Below the pieces are notes generated by a model. The model ran no database searches, had not been told where the DNA came from, and worked only from the letters and a program-made list of their open reading frames with translations. Shown in pieces: positions 11,187 through 21,626 of a stretch of 64,000 nt of DNA. The DNA lies in the NCBI GenBank assembly GCA_963971535.1, contig OZ020587.1, positions 160,593,856-160,657,855 on the forward strand, given 5' to 3'. How positions within the stretch are numbered: the stretch's first letter is position 1; every line of letters starts with the position of its first letter. The position numbers were made by a program, and so were the translations under genes. The DNA is from Notolepis coatsorum. Its lineage: Eukaryota > Chordata > Actinopteri > Aulopiformes > Paralepididae.

Positions 11187-14100
11187 ATGGGGCTGATTAA
11201 AATAGTATCGTGGAATATAGACGGATGTCATCATCCCATTAAGAGAAAAAAGATACTGACGTACTTGAAACAAAAAAAGACGGATATTGCACTAATTCAG
11301 GAATTGCACCTGGATGAGGAGGAGTCGGCCAAGCTTAAGAGGGATTGGGTGGGACAAATATTCTATAGTACGTTCTCTTCTAGGAAGAGGGGGGTGGCAA
11401 TATTGGTGAGAAAAAACATAGACGTAAAGGTGCACAATAGTTTCTCACATGATGAGGGAAGATGGGTTATACTGGATGCTGATTTAGAGGGACAGAGGAC
11501 TACCTTAGCTAATATATATGCGCCCAACGGGTCGTCCTCAGACTTTTTCCATGAAGTATGTGAGGTGATCAGGAAAATAGGGAATAGCAACGTAATCATA
11601 GGGGGGGACTTCAACCTGGTTGGAAACACCTTAATGGACAAATCGTATCAACCCAGGACCGCTGACAACGCAGGGAGACTGGCGGTTGGTGTACTGATAG
11701 AGGAATTGGGTCTAGTGGATATTTGGAGGGTTATGAACCCACAGGAAAGAGACTACACGTTTTACTCTCACCCGCATTCCTCATACTCTAGAATAGATTA
11801 TTTCCTGATCTCTAGCGCACTGGTAGAACAAGTAGCAGATACTGGGATAGGGAACATTGTAATATCTGACCATGCTCTGGTTGATTTAGTGATCACATCC
11901 ATGGAGGAAGGGCAACGATCTCGGAGATGGCGATTCAATAACCTGATGTTAAATGATGAAGGATCGTGTGCATACATTAGAACTATATTTAAGGAATTCT
12001 GGGAACTTAATGAAGGGTCAATAGATGATAGTGGCATAATGTGGGACACATGTAAAGCTTACATGAGAGGACGTCTCATACAATACGGTGCAATACTAAA
12101 AAGGGCAGAGAAACAAAAAATGACGGCGTTAGATGAGGAAATTAAAATACTCTCGAAACAGCACAGTCAGAGACCAGACCCAGAAACGTGGAGAAACCTA
12201 AACAAATCCAAATACGAATTGAACAACATATATCAAAAGAAGGCTGAATATGCGTTATTTAGGACCAACCAAAGATATTATGAACAAGGGGAGAGAGCGG
12301 GTAAAATACTAGCGAATCGGGTTAAACAAATGCAAAATCAAAATATTATATCCTCAATTCGTAATAAAGATGACAAGATTATTACAGACAAAAAGGAAAT
12401 TAATAATGTTTTCAGGTGCTTCTACCAGGATTTATATACCCCACAGAAGGCGGTGGATCAGATAAAACTGGACACGTTCTTCGACAAAATCAAATTACCG
12501 TCGTTATCGAAACAACAAGTAAAATCAATGGAGGGCGGGGTCTCGATAGAGGAAATACACGCGGCAATCAACAGCCTTAAATTGGGTAAAGCACCAGGAG
12601 ACGACGGGTTTACTCCCGATTTCTACAAACAATTCAGTGATATAATCGCTCTGAGACTATTAAAAGTATATCAAGATTCATTGTTAAAAGGGGGATTGCC
12701 CACTAGCTTGAGATCGGCCACTATTACGTTACTACAGAAAAAGGGCAAAGACCCTCAATACTGTGGAAACTATAGGCCTATATCCCTGAGCAATTTGGAA
12801 GAAAAAGTATTGGCAAAGATACTTGCGAATAGAATAGAAGATGTACTACCAACTTTGGTGCATTCAGATCAAGTGGGCTTTGTGAAGGGGAGAAACTCAG
12901 CTGATAATATCCGCAGACTCCTACACATAATGTGGAAGGTCAGGAATGATACAGAACCTACAGTGGCCTTCTCATTGGACGCCGAAAAGGCCTTTGATAA
13001 GGTGGAATTTGCATTCTTATTTCACACGCTAGAGCGCTTCGGGTTCGGACCATCGTTTACTGGGTGGGTAAAACTGTTATACACAAATCCGATGGCATCA
13101 GTATTGACCAACGGGAGCGTATCCTCGCCCTTTAACCTAGGGCGGGGGGCGAGGCAAGGTTCTCCGCTTTCTCCCCAAATGTTTGCGCTCTTCCTCGAAC
13201 CACTTGCTATCGCACTAAGGACTAATCAAGACATCAAAGGGGTAATAGCGGGGCAGGTAGAACATAAATTATTTTTATATGCGGACGATATCTTATTGGT
13301 ATCCAGCAATCCCCAAACAGCAGCTGGGGTCATTGGAACTATTATCGAGTCCTTCTCCGAAATATCTGGATACACAATCAACTGGAGCAAGTCAGAAGCA
13401 ATGCCTCTCTCTAAATGTTGTCCCCCTGCTATCAGGAGGGGCTGGCAATACAGATGGATGCCGTCAGGGTTGATATACCTAGGAATAATGCTGATCCCAG
13501 GTCTGAAAGAGTTAATGCAAGCCAATATTGCCCCTATAATCGAACACATTAGTGCTCTGACCCAGAATTGGGCCAAGATGAATATGTCCCTCCTGGGGAA
13601 GATAAACTTAGTAAAAATGATATTGGCTCCCAAATTAAATTATATCCTATATATGCTGCCGCTGACTCTCCCGACCCAGTTACTCAAACAGTATGACAAA
13701 GTCATTAGTGTATATTTGTGGGGGGGCAAAAGGCCACTATTTGGTCGGGCCAAAATGTATGCAGCAAAGGAAAATGGCGGCTTATCCCTGCCTAAGCTAG
13801 ACTGGTATCACTATGCGTTCTCGCTCTCCCAGCTCTCCAAATTGAATCACTCGACTGAGGAGGCACCTGCTTGGGTCAAGATAGAGGAGGAAATGGTGTA
13901 TCCCTCGTCTCTGGAATCCTTTCTGACACAATCAGACAGACCTATACCTCTTAAGAACCCTCTAATGGCGTTTGCCAGGGAAACTTGGAATCAGTCGCAC
14001 AGGCTGACTGGTGATAGCCCATATCTGACTACAAGAGCCTCTATATGGTATAATAAAAAACAAAAGATTTGTAAGAAATCAGTCATATGGGACGACTGGA

Positions 14101-14957
14101 TTAAAAGGGGGATACATGTACTAGGTGATATAGCCGGGGAAGATGGGGTTTTACCTTTTGAGGATATTAAAGAGGATTTTGGTATAGATAATAAAAACTT
14201 CTATAAATTCCTACAGATTAGACATTGTATATCGTCATCAATGGGAGGGCCAAAGTGTGGCCCGATTACTGCAATTCAAGAAATATTTTATAAAGGATGG
14301 CATAGGAAAGGCGGTGCGTCAAGATTCTATGATGTTATAAGAGAATACAATGCACCCAAGTTGGCGGGTCTGAGGCTGAGCTGGGAGAACGATGTACGTG
14401 AGGATATTACTGAGGAAATGTGGGAGAAGCTGGTGTCCAAATGGGGTAAATTCTCTCGGGAGGCGCAATCACAACTTATTTTTTACAAAGTGTTGAACAG
14501 AAGCTATTGGACGCCTAGTAAACTGGCCAGACTGAAATTAAGGGACAGTGACATCTGCTGGAGATGTGAGAAGGAGACAGGCACTTTACTGCACATGCTA
14601 TACGAATGTGAGAAGGTCCGGAAAATGTGGGATCAAATTGTGATATTCCTAAGTAAGGTTCTGAATGTGAAGATAAATAACGCCCCAATGGCATGTGTTT
14701 TGGGTATAGTACCGAAAGGGATTAAACTGCCTAAATACCGGGGAATGTGGTATAGAATGGCCATGATATCAGGATGTAGAATTGCATTACGACATTGGAA
14801 ATCACCTGTTGATATTACTTTTAAAGAATGGATGGAACTAATGTTCCGGACAGCATCATATGAAAGGGTGACATATAGAGTCGCAGGAAGAGAGGATATC
14901 TTCGCTGAGGTATGGGACAGTTTTCTACACCTGACTGAACGGTCTGGGGATGAATGA
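11187..14957 (+). CDS. L1 ORF2p: AP endonuclease and reverse transcriptase, apparently intact
   Basis: 1256 codons from ATG 11187 (MGLIKIVSWN); the frame is open 21 codons further upstream but without an ATG. N-terminal APE endonuclease motifs in order: SWNIDGC, QELHLDEEE, YAPNGSSS, GGDFNLVGN, RIDYFLIS, SDHALVDL. The RT follows: APGDDGFTPDFY, NYRPISLSN, SLDAEKAFDKVE, ARQGSPLSPQ and the catalytic LFLYADDILLV at about residue 695 (near 13270). A C-terminal CX2CX8HX4C knuckle (CWRCEKETG...HMLYEC, near 14558-14615) completes it. Length matches L1 ORF2p (about 1250-1280 aa). It nicks DNA and copies L1 RNA at the nick. No stop or frameshift is visible, so the protein may be functional although ORF1 carries a stop. 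Confidence 0.9.
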   Translation: MGLIKIVSWNIDGCHHPIKRKKILTYLKQKKTDIALIQELHLDEEESAKLKRDWVGQIFYSTFSSRKRGVAILVRKNIDVKVHNSFSHDEGRWVILDADLEGQRTTLANIYAPNGSSSDFFHEVCEVIRKIGNSNVIIGGDFNLVGNTLMDKSYQPRTADNAGRLAVGVLIEELGLVDIWRVMNPQERDYTFYSHPHSSYSRIDYFLISSALVEQVADTGIGNIVISDHALVDLVITSMEEGQRSRRWRFNNLMLNDEGSCAYIRTIFKEFWELNEGSIDDSGIMWDTCKAYMRGRLIQYGAILKRAEKQKMTALDEEIKILSKQHSQRPDPETWRNLNKSKYELNNIYQKKAEYALFRTNQRYYEQGERAGKILANRVKQMQNQNIISSIRNKDDKIITDKKEINNVFRCFYQDLYTPQKAVDQIKLDTFFDKIKLPSLSKQQVKSMEGGVSIEEIHAAINSLKLGKAPGDDGFTPDFYKQFSDIIALRLLKVYQDSLLKGGLPTSLRSATITLLQKKGKDPQYCGNYRPISLSNLEEKVLAKILANRIEDVLPTLVHSDQVGFVKGRNSADNIRRLLHIMWKVRNDTEPTVAFSLDAEKAFDKVEFAFLFHTLERFGFGPSFTGWVKLLYTNPMASVLTNGSVSSPFNLGRGARQGSPLSPQMFALFLEPLAIALRTNQDIKGVIAGQVEHKLFLYADDILLVSSNPQTAAGVIGTIIESFSEISGYTINWSKSEAMPLSKCCPPAIRRGWQYRWMPSGLIYLGIMLIPGLKELMQANIAPIIEHISALTQNWAKMNMSLLGKINLVKMILAPKLNYILYMLPLTLPTQLLKQYDKVISVYLWGGKRPLFGRAKMYAAKENGGLSLPKLDWYHYAFSLSQLSKLNHSTEEAPAWVKIEEEMVYPSSLESFLTQSDRPIPLKNPLMAFARETWNQSHRLTGDSPYLTTRASIWYNKKQKICKKSVIWDDWIKRGIHVLGDIAGEDGVLPFEDIKEDFGIDNKNFYKFLQIRHCISSSMGGPKCGPITAIQEIFYKGWHRKGGASRFYDVIREYNAPKLAGLRLSWENDVREDITEEMWEKLVSKWGKFSREAQSQLIFYKVLNRSYWTPSKLARLKLRDSDICWRCEKETGTLLHMLYECEKVRKMWDQIVIFLSKVLNVKINNAPMACVLGIVPKGIKLPKYRGMWYRMAMISGCRIALRHWKSPVDITFKEWMELMFRTASYERVTYRVAGREDIFAEVWDSFLHLTERSGDE

Positions 14958-15468
14958 TTAAGGTGGGGTTTCAGTATTATCAATGATGAAGGTGAAAAAT
15001 GGGATCTGACCTGATGGTACCTAAACATTATATTGTATTATATATGTATATGCATTAACGTATATGCATCTTGGTTATATATGCACATATAGTAATGTTT
15101 TTTTTTGTAAGTATTTTTTATAATTTCCATGTCTGTTTTTAGTATGTCTGTATAAGTCTTTTGTATGTTTTATATGTCTATACGAAAAAGAAGAAAAAAA
15201 CTAATCTTGGAATTTGAATATTATGCTGTTGAAATATATCTTTGAATATTTGTAAGATTTGTGCAAAAAAATCAAAAAAAAAAAAAAAAAAAAAATCAAA
15301 CAAACATGCGGCCGCACAGCAGAACACTTAAAGGTACAAATATTCAGTGTTAATGATTAATAATTTACTGTAAGGTTGTAGCTGCACTCAACCTGCACAC
15401 AGTAAAAATGAGTGACCTATTGTACATTTGTGTGGGAGAGACATGATTTTTAAGCCCATAATCTCCAG

Positions 15469-15706
15469 GTCCAGGCCCTGCGCACAGAGAAGCAGATTAA
15501 GAAGGAGTTTAAGAAGCTTCACCAGTTTCTCCACGAGGAAGAGGAGGCCAGGGTAGCTGCACTGAAGGAGGAAGAGGAGCAGAAGAGCCAGACGATGAAG
15601 GAGAAGATTGAGGGGCTGGACAGAGAGATGTCAACCCTTTCAGACACAATCGGAGTCATAGAGCAGGAGCTGAGAGCTGAGAGCTGAACACGTCTCCTTC
15701 CTGCAG
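15469..15706 (+). pseudogene. TRIM exon 3: coiled coil, frameshifted by 7-bp duplication
   Basis: Acceptor ATCTCCAG ends at 15468 and the donor is CTGCAG|GTCAGG. It encodes the coiled coil ([42 protein letters not shown]). Length is 238 bp, the canonical 231 plus 7: the sequence GAGAGCT is tandemly repeated near 15672-15686, throwing the frame into a TGA stop just before the expected HVSFLQ ending. Without the extra 7 bases the phase would match exon 4. Confidence 0.85.
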
Positions 15707-15792
15707 GTCAGGACTGGTCTCTCTTCAGTTCATAGGGAATGATGCTGAGGATGTTTAGTAGTGTTTAACTTGATCTGTCTTTACCTCCATAG

Positions 15793-15815
15793 AACTACAA
15801 GACCACACTGAACAG
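15793..15815 (+). pseudogene. TRIM exon 4 (23 bp micro-exon)
   Basis: A 23-bp exon between an AG at 15791-15792 and a GTAAGT donor at 15816, encoding NYKTTLNR with the last codon split. Exactly 23 bp is the canonical length of this TRIM exon, and the split codon completes in phase with exon 5 at 21627. Confidence 0.85.
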
Positions 15816-15829
15816 GTAAGTGATTTATC

Positions 15830-16167
<338 letters not shown>

Positions 16168-16352
16168 ATTGATTGAAGATTGAAAACTTTATTAACAGAT
16201 TGCAGAATGGGTACAATACAGTACGGCTCAATACACACAATTGTTAAGGGGATGCAGACCAGAGAAAGACCATCGTCTTGTTTACATCAGGGTCCCCCAT
16301 TTTCCATTCATCATAACATTTATGACATACATGACATACAAATATACAGTAC

Positions 16353-16356
<4 letters not shown>
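16168..16356 (-). mobile_element. LINE A 3' end fragment (antisense)
   Basis: Begins with a (GATT)n-like tail (TTGATTGATTGAAGATTG), followed by the LINE A 3' end with ACTTTATTAACAGATTGC and CCCCCATTTTC landmarks. 5' truncated at about 16356, where CT repeats resume, so it inserted within a microsatellite. Confidence 0.8.
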
Positions 16357-16387
<31 letters not shown>

Positions 16388-16400
16388 CTCCTCTTCTCTC

Positions 16401-16440
<40 letters not shown>
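16357..16440. repeat. (CT)n microsatellite
   Basis: CT-rich array continuing the tract interrupted by the LINE A fragment. Confidence 0.85.
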
Positions 16441-16446
<6 letters not shown>

Positions 16447-16843
16447 ATTAAAATGGTTTTATTGGCATGACGTAACTTGTACATGTTGCCAAAGCTGTGT
16501 GATTAATGATTAATGATTAATATTAACATTAAACAGGAATTAGAAAACAGATATCAATGTCAAAGTACATAAAAATATCATCATAAAATATCATCAAAAC
16601 ATAAAACATCAAATATTACAGCATAAACGTGTGTCAGGTGACTGTCACTCACTGTCGCTCAGTTAGACTCCATAGACTGCTGCTAGCTCACAGCTTGTTG
16701 AGTCCTCCCCTAGTAGGACTGGGCGTTTTTCTGTATCTGATAGTTTAAGAACATCTTTTGTTATTAATTACATTTTTTATAAATGCGTTTCTCTACGATA
16801 TTTATATTTTTCACATTTGGTGAGGAAGTGTATATCTGTTTCA

Positions 16844-16904
<61 letters not shown>

Positions 16905-16985
16905 CTCTTTCTCTCTCTCTCTCTCTGAGCGCATGTGTGAGTGTTGAGCAAGGATTAAGTGAGTGGGTCCAACTGTCCAACTAAC
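16441..16985 (-). pseudogene. LINE C-terminal fragment (I/Nimb-like) with internal CT expansion
   Basis: The minus strand encodes a LINE ORF2 C-terminal block: a TDIHFLTKCEKYKYRRETHL segment (the typical xxHFLxxCxxYxxxR knuckle), then after a stop-broken stretch a LLGED-like motif. The 3' end (16441-16500) reads TTTTATTGGCATGACGTAAC..., resembling the abundant fish LINE terminus with TTTATTGGCATG. A (CT)n block at 16846-16925 sits inside or at its 5' edge. Inactive. Confidence 0.5.
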
Positions 16986-17194
16986 TTAGTTTTTTCCATC
17001 TATCTCTATCTTTATTTGTTTCATTAGTGTGCTGACTTCTGTGGTTCAGTCTGGTAGCACAGTTGACAGCCGTTGCCGTCGGTCATGTAGGACTGAGAGG
17101 CTGATGCGTGACATGCTGTAAAATAATGTCGGTTTATAAAGGTTGGCATGTCGGTAGAGGAGGTCGGCCTTGTTGTTGGCGAGGTTGTAGGGTT

Positions 17195-17280
17195 TGATAG
17201 TGTTAATATATATCTCTCTGTTGGAGAGGTTGTAGGGGTTTGATAGTGTTAATTATATCTCTCTGATGTTGATGTTTTAG
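17195..17280. repeat. 43-bp minisatellite, left part
   Basis: Two copies of the unit TATATCTCTCTGTTGGAG + GTTGTAGGGTTTGATAGTGTTAA, continued at 18403-18955 after a LINE insertion. Confidence 0.85.
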
Positions 17281-18402
17281 AATGTTAATGGAGAAGTATA
17301 GAGAAGGCCAGAAGGAGCTGCATTGCGTCTTTGTAGACCTAGAGAAGGCGTATGACAGGGTACCAAGAGAGGAGGGTGTGGTACTGTATGAGAAAGTCAG
17401 GAGTAGCTGAAAAGTTTGTGAGGGTAGTACAGGACATGTATGAGGGCAGTGCGACTGTGGTGAGGTGTGCAGTGGAAGTGACGGAAGGGTTCAAGGTCGG
17501 GGGTAGGATTGCACCAAGGGTCGGCCCTCAGTCCTTTCTTATTTGCAGTAGTGATGGACAGGCTGACAGACGAGGTCAGGCAGGAGTCCCCCATGGACCA
17601 TGATGTTCGCAGATGACAATCGCAATCTGTAGTGAGAGCAGGGAGCAGGTGGAAGAGAACTGGAGAAGTGGAGGCATGCCCTGGAGAGAAAGGGGATGAG
17701 GGGTGAGCAGAAGCATGACCCGAGTATATGTGTTGTGAACGGGAAGGAAGACGGAGGGGTGGTGATGATGCAAGGAGTAGAAGGTACCAAAAGTGGACGA
17801 GTTTAAGTACTTGGGGTCAACAGTCCAAAGTAATGGGGACTGTGGTAGGGAGGTGAAGAAGAGAGTGCAGGCCGGGTGATGCGGGGTGGAGAGGATGACA
17901 GGGGTGATCTGCGATAGAAGGGTACCAGCAAGAGTAAAGGGAAAGGTCTACAGCACGGTAGTGAGACCAGCTTATGCTGTATGGTCTAGAAACAGTGGCG
18001 CTGACCAACAAGCAGGTGGCGGAGCTGGATGGTGGCAGAGATGAAGATGTTAAGGTTCTCTCTGGGAGTAACAAGGTTGGACAAAATCGAAAATGTCTAC
18101 ATCAGAGAACGGCCCATGTTGAGCAGTTCGGGCAGGAAAGTGAGAGAAGCAAGACTGAGATGGTTTGGACATGTGCGGAGGAGGGAGGTGGGGTATATCG
18201 GGAGGAGGATGCTGGAGATGGAGCTGCCAGGAAAGAGGAGGAGGGGGAAGGCCCAAGAGGAGGTTTATGGACACAGTGAAGCAGGACATGCAGGCAGTGG
18301 GAGTGACGGAGGACGACGCAGATGACAGAAACAGATGGAAACGGATGATCCGCTGTGGCGACCCCTGACGGGAAAAGCCGAAAGAAAAAGAAGAAGAATT
18401 AT
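17281..18402 (+). pseudogene. RTE-like LINE fragment, RT C-terminal half
   Basis: Sense fragment of a LINE polyprotein, 5' truncated in the RT palm. Across several frames one sees VFVDLEKAYDRVPREE, a remnant of the LHQGSALSPFLF block, MMFADD around 17602, FKYLGSTVQ, RPAMLYGLETV, a RLRWFGHVRR block, and the ending NRWKRMIRCGDP followed by a stop. I recognise the last two blocks as typical of a common fish RTE-type LINE. At least four frameshifts are needed to join them, so it is dead. Its 3' tail is a short (GAA)n (AAAGAAGAAGAA at about 18388), and the 43-bp minisatellite lies on both sides. Confidence 0.75.
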
Positions 18403-18955
18403 ATATCTCTGTTGGAGGTTGTAGGGTTTGATAGTGTTAATTATATCTCTCTGTTGGAGGTTGGAGGGGTTGATAGTGTTAATTATATCTCTCTGTTGGA
18501 GGTTGTAGGGTTTGATAGTGTTAATTATATCTCTCTGTTGGAGAGGTTGTAGGGTTTGATAGTGTTTATTATATCTCTCTGTTGGAGGTTGTAGGGTTTG
18601 ATAGTGTTAATTAAATCTCTCTGTTGGAGGTTGGAGGGTTTGATAGTGTTAATTATATCTCTCTGTTGGAGGTTGTAGGGTTTGATAGTGTTATGGTCTC
18701 TCTCTGTTGGAGAGGTTGTAGGGTTTGATAGTGTTAATTATATCTCTCTGTTGGAGGTTGTAGGGTTTGATAGTGTTAAATTATATCTCTCTGTTGGAGA
18801 GGTTGTAGGGTTTGATAGTGTTAAATTATATCTCTCTGTTGGAGGTTGTAGGGTTTGATAGTGTTATGTCTCTCTCTGTTGGAGAGGTTGTAGGGTTTGA
18901 TAGTGTTAAATCTATCTCTCTGTTGGAGAGGTTGTGGGGTTTGATAGTGTTAACG
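18403..18955. repeat. 43-bp minisatellite, right part
   Basis: About 13 further copies of the unit seen at 17195-17280, with variants in which TTGGAGG becomes TTGGAGAGG and TTAATTATA becomes TTATGTCTC. Variant units alternate, suggesting higher-order duplication. Confidence 0.9.
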
Positions 18956-19486
18956 CAAACTTTTTTCTTAAGGAGCACATGTGCTTTTAAATGAAAAATG
19001 TTTATTAGTTTATTAACAAACTATTTATTACATGCATATTATACTGTGAGTGCGTGCGCATACTAAGGGTCAAATAGCACATACCACCAAAATCACACAG
19101 TGGTCCATGCCTACTAGACACAAATGATATCGGTTGTCCAGCTGCTTTTGTATGTTGTCACGATAGCAACATTTTGACTTCGATACCGATAGGAAAGGTA
19201 ATGGAATATATTATTAGATGACAGAAACATGGAACATTCTTTATACAATTATTAATTAATTATAATTAATTGACAGAGTAAAAACAGACTTTAAAACATA
19301 AGCAATTAAAAAAACAACCACATAAAAGCATAGAAAAGGGATAAAACACACAAGGCATGTATAAAAAGGTTAAAACTAAGGGAAGGCTTTCGTGAAGAGG
19401 TATGTTTTAAGTCCTCTTTTAAAGGAAGCCGTGGTCTGTGGTGCTCTGAGGTAGTCATATGTTTACTGTTAGGATCTCTGTTTAAC
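18956..19486. other. Intron sequence without recognisable gene
   Basis: AT-rich sequence. The segment 19385-19450 (GTGAAGAGGTATGTTTTAAG...) resembles a dispersed fish repeat, but I could not delimit it. No coding signal. Confidence 0.4.
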
Positions 19487-19770
19487 AGTACTGTCTATTT
19501 GCATGTCTTGTATGTCACAAATGTAACAGTACTGCATATCTGTATGTCATGTATGTCATAAATGTCCATGATTAGTTTAGATTAGATGATTAGATTAGAT
19601 TTTTTTTTCTGTATATTGTGTATGGTCATAAATGTCATTATGAATTGAAAATGGTGGACCCTGATGTCTGGTCTGCATCCCCTTAACAACTGTGTGTATT
19701 GAAGCCATACTGTATTGTACCCATTCTGCAATCTGGTAATAAAGTTTTCAATCATCAATCAATCAATCAC
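19487..19770 (+). mobile_element. LINE A 3' end fragment (sense)
   Basis: The last ~280 bp of LINE A, including GGTGGACCCTGATGTC, CCCCTTAACAACTGTGTG, the AATAAAGTTTTC polyadenylation-like end and an (ATCA)n tail. It provides an uninterrupted version of the TTAA site split at 5619. Confidence 0.8.
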
Positions 19771-19789
19771 ATAAGCACTCGACGCGACG

Positions 19790-20565
19790 CTTCTGGACGC
19801 GGGAATACTTTAGACAACAAATGTTTGTTTCCGCGTCTCTGATTGGCCAGGGCATGTGACATGTGCGCCAATCGTGGGACCGCAAGTTTCTACACTGTTA
19901 AGCTTAGGCGCTCTTTCGAAGTTGGTTTAAGATTAGAGTTTGTCTTAGAGCATGGCGATAGAGGGCGGTCAGGTGGCGTAAGCGGAGATTGTGCTCGTCA
20001 CCAACGCAAGAGGCTGCGGTCTCGACTCCCGGAGAGTCAGCGGGGCTGATCGCTATACTAACTCGTTTGGCTGAGTTAGGGGGAGGGGAGCCGTGGGTGG
20101 GGTCCTGGGACGTTGTGGACAGCGACCCCTACAGTTTGGTCGGGGCGCCTGCTCAGCGAGGGTAGCATCTGGAGAGAGGTAGTGCGGCCTTCCACACTTC
20201 CAGGCTGGCGGAGGAAAGCATGTGACCCGTCTCCGGCCCTCCCGGACCAACAGTAGGGGGGATGTGCGCAACAACCAGGAAGGGGGTTGGAATTGGCATA
20301 ACGACTAACAGTGGGATGGGAGAAAAAATCGGAAAAAAGGAGGGGGAAAAGATAATATAAAAAAAATAAAACTACTGCGCAAGAGTCGCCTAAGCTTAAC
20401 CAGTGATAAACTAGGCGTTAGGTAGTTTGCAGGCTGTTCGACCCGGAAATAGGCGCCGACCTTGCCGTCCCACGATTGGCGCACATGTCACATGACCAGG
20501 CCAATCAGAGCGCAAAACTCGAACACAGAAACAAACATTTGTTGTCGAAAGTATTCACGACTTCC
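19790..20565. mobile_element. Foldback/TIR element with ~95-bp inverted ends
   Basis: 19794-19886 and 20460-20560 are inverted copies (sharing GACAACAAATGTTTGTTTC and CATGTGACATGTGCGCCAATC); a second inverted pair (TTAAGCTTAGGCG, 19898 versus 20388) extends the arms inward. The core is GC-rich and carries a tRNA-like promoter. No transposase is encoded; reading frames inside are short. TSD not identified. Confidence 0.6.
19969..20042 (+). promoter_or_regulatory. Candidate tRNA-derived Pol III A and B boxes
   Basis: TGGCGTAAGCGG (from ~19972) fits the A box TRGCNNARYNGG and GGTCTCGACTCC (from ~20020) is close to the B box GGTTCGANTCC, spaced about 48 bp start to start, in the foldback element core. 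This suggests a tRNA-related (SINE-like) head and not a functional tRNA, because a clean acceptor stem is not apparent. Confidence 0.35.
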
Positions 20566-20710
20566 GGACCACCAAACACGGACTATAATCAGAAGTGTCA
20601 GTTTCCGAGTATGCCAGGGCCCTTTGGGTGCTCCCATGGTCGAGCGGTACTCTGGGTGGACTCCGCGGAAGTGAGCGGCGCGGACGTCCCGCGCATTGGA
20701 AAATTTTAGC

Positions 20711-21275
<565 letters not shown>

Positions 21276-21626
21276 AAATCCGCCTCTCGGAAGAAAGGCG
21301 CTGTTGTCATTTTTCTGGATGATGTGACTGAAATGGTGTAATTTGTGATTCGTGGTAAAAAAAAAAAGATAATAATTTCTGCTCTGTGAGAGTGACAGGG
21401 GACTGACTTTATTTGTTGAATTGGTGTATTTTTTTAGATTTATTTTGTAAAGTATGTATGTATGCATGTATTTATGTATTTATTGAGTGGAAATTATTAT
21501 ATTAGATACAATGATGGAGAAGAGATAGAATGCAGTTATTTCTATGGAAACCAATATCTCTCTCTTCTCTGCGGCTCTGAAGCTAAGCCCACAGACAGCA
21601 GGACTGACTCTTGAATGTTCTTCCAG

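Larger units (their letters stand above)
9286..15292 (+). mobile_element. Near full-length L1 (6.0 kb) inserted in TRIM exon 2
   Basis: Sense L1 with a GC-richer 5' UTR (9286-9402), ORF1, a ~600-bp spacer, ORF2, a 3' UTR (14958-15250) and an A-rich tail ending in a run of about 21 A. A 13-bp TSD (AAATCAAACAAAC) flanks it, showing target-primed reverse transcription. ORF2 is open, so insertion is recent compared with the other LINEs here. Fish-lineage L1 judged by the ORF1 and ORF2 architecture. Confidence 0.9.
9218..15333 (+). pseudogene. TRIM exon 2 (96 bp) interrupted by L1
   Basis: Acceptor TTCCATTGCAG ends at 9217. The first exon part is 9218-9285 (68 bp) and the second 15306-15333 (28 bp), followed by donor AAAG|GTACAA. 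Removing the L1 and one TSD copy gives exactly 96 bp in phase 0, the canonical second-exon length of TRIM genes. It encodes the start of the coiled coil (EKLQAPLKTL through to TAEHLK). The duplication AAATCAAACAAAC is at 9273-9285 and 15293-15305. Confidence 0.88.

Noticed and set aside
16777..16980. Host gene with RE repeats
   Set aside because: The non-repeat ends are a LINE C-terminal block with a CT expansion inside.
19969..20042. Functional tRNA gene
   Set aside because: Promoter boxes are present, but no convincing cloverleaf or acceptor stem can be drawn by eye; kept only as a candidate promoter.
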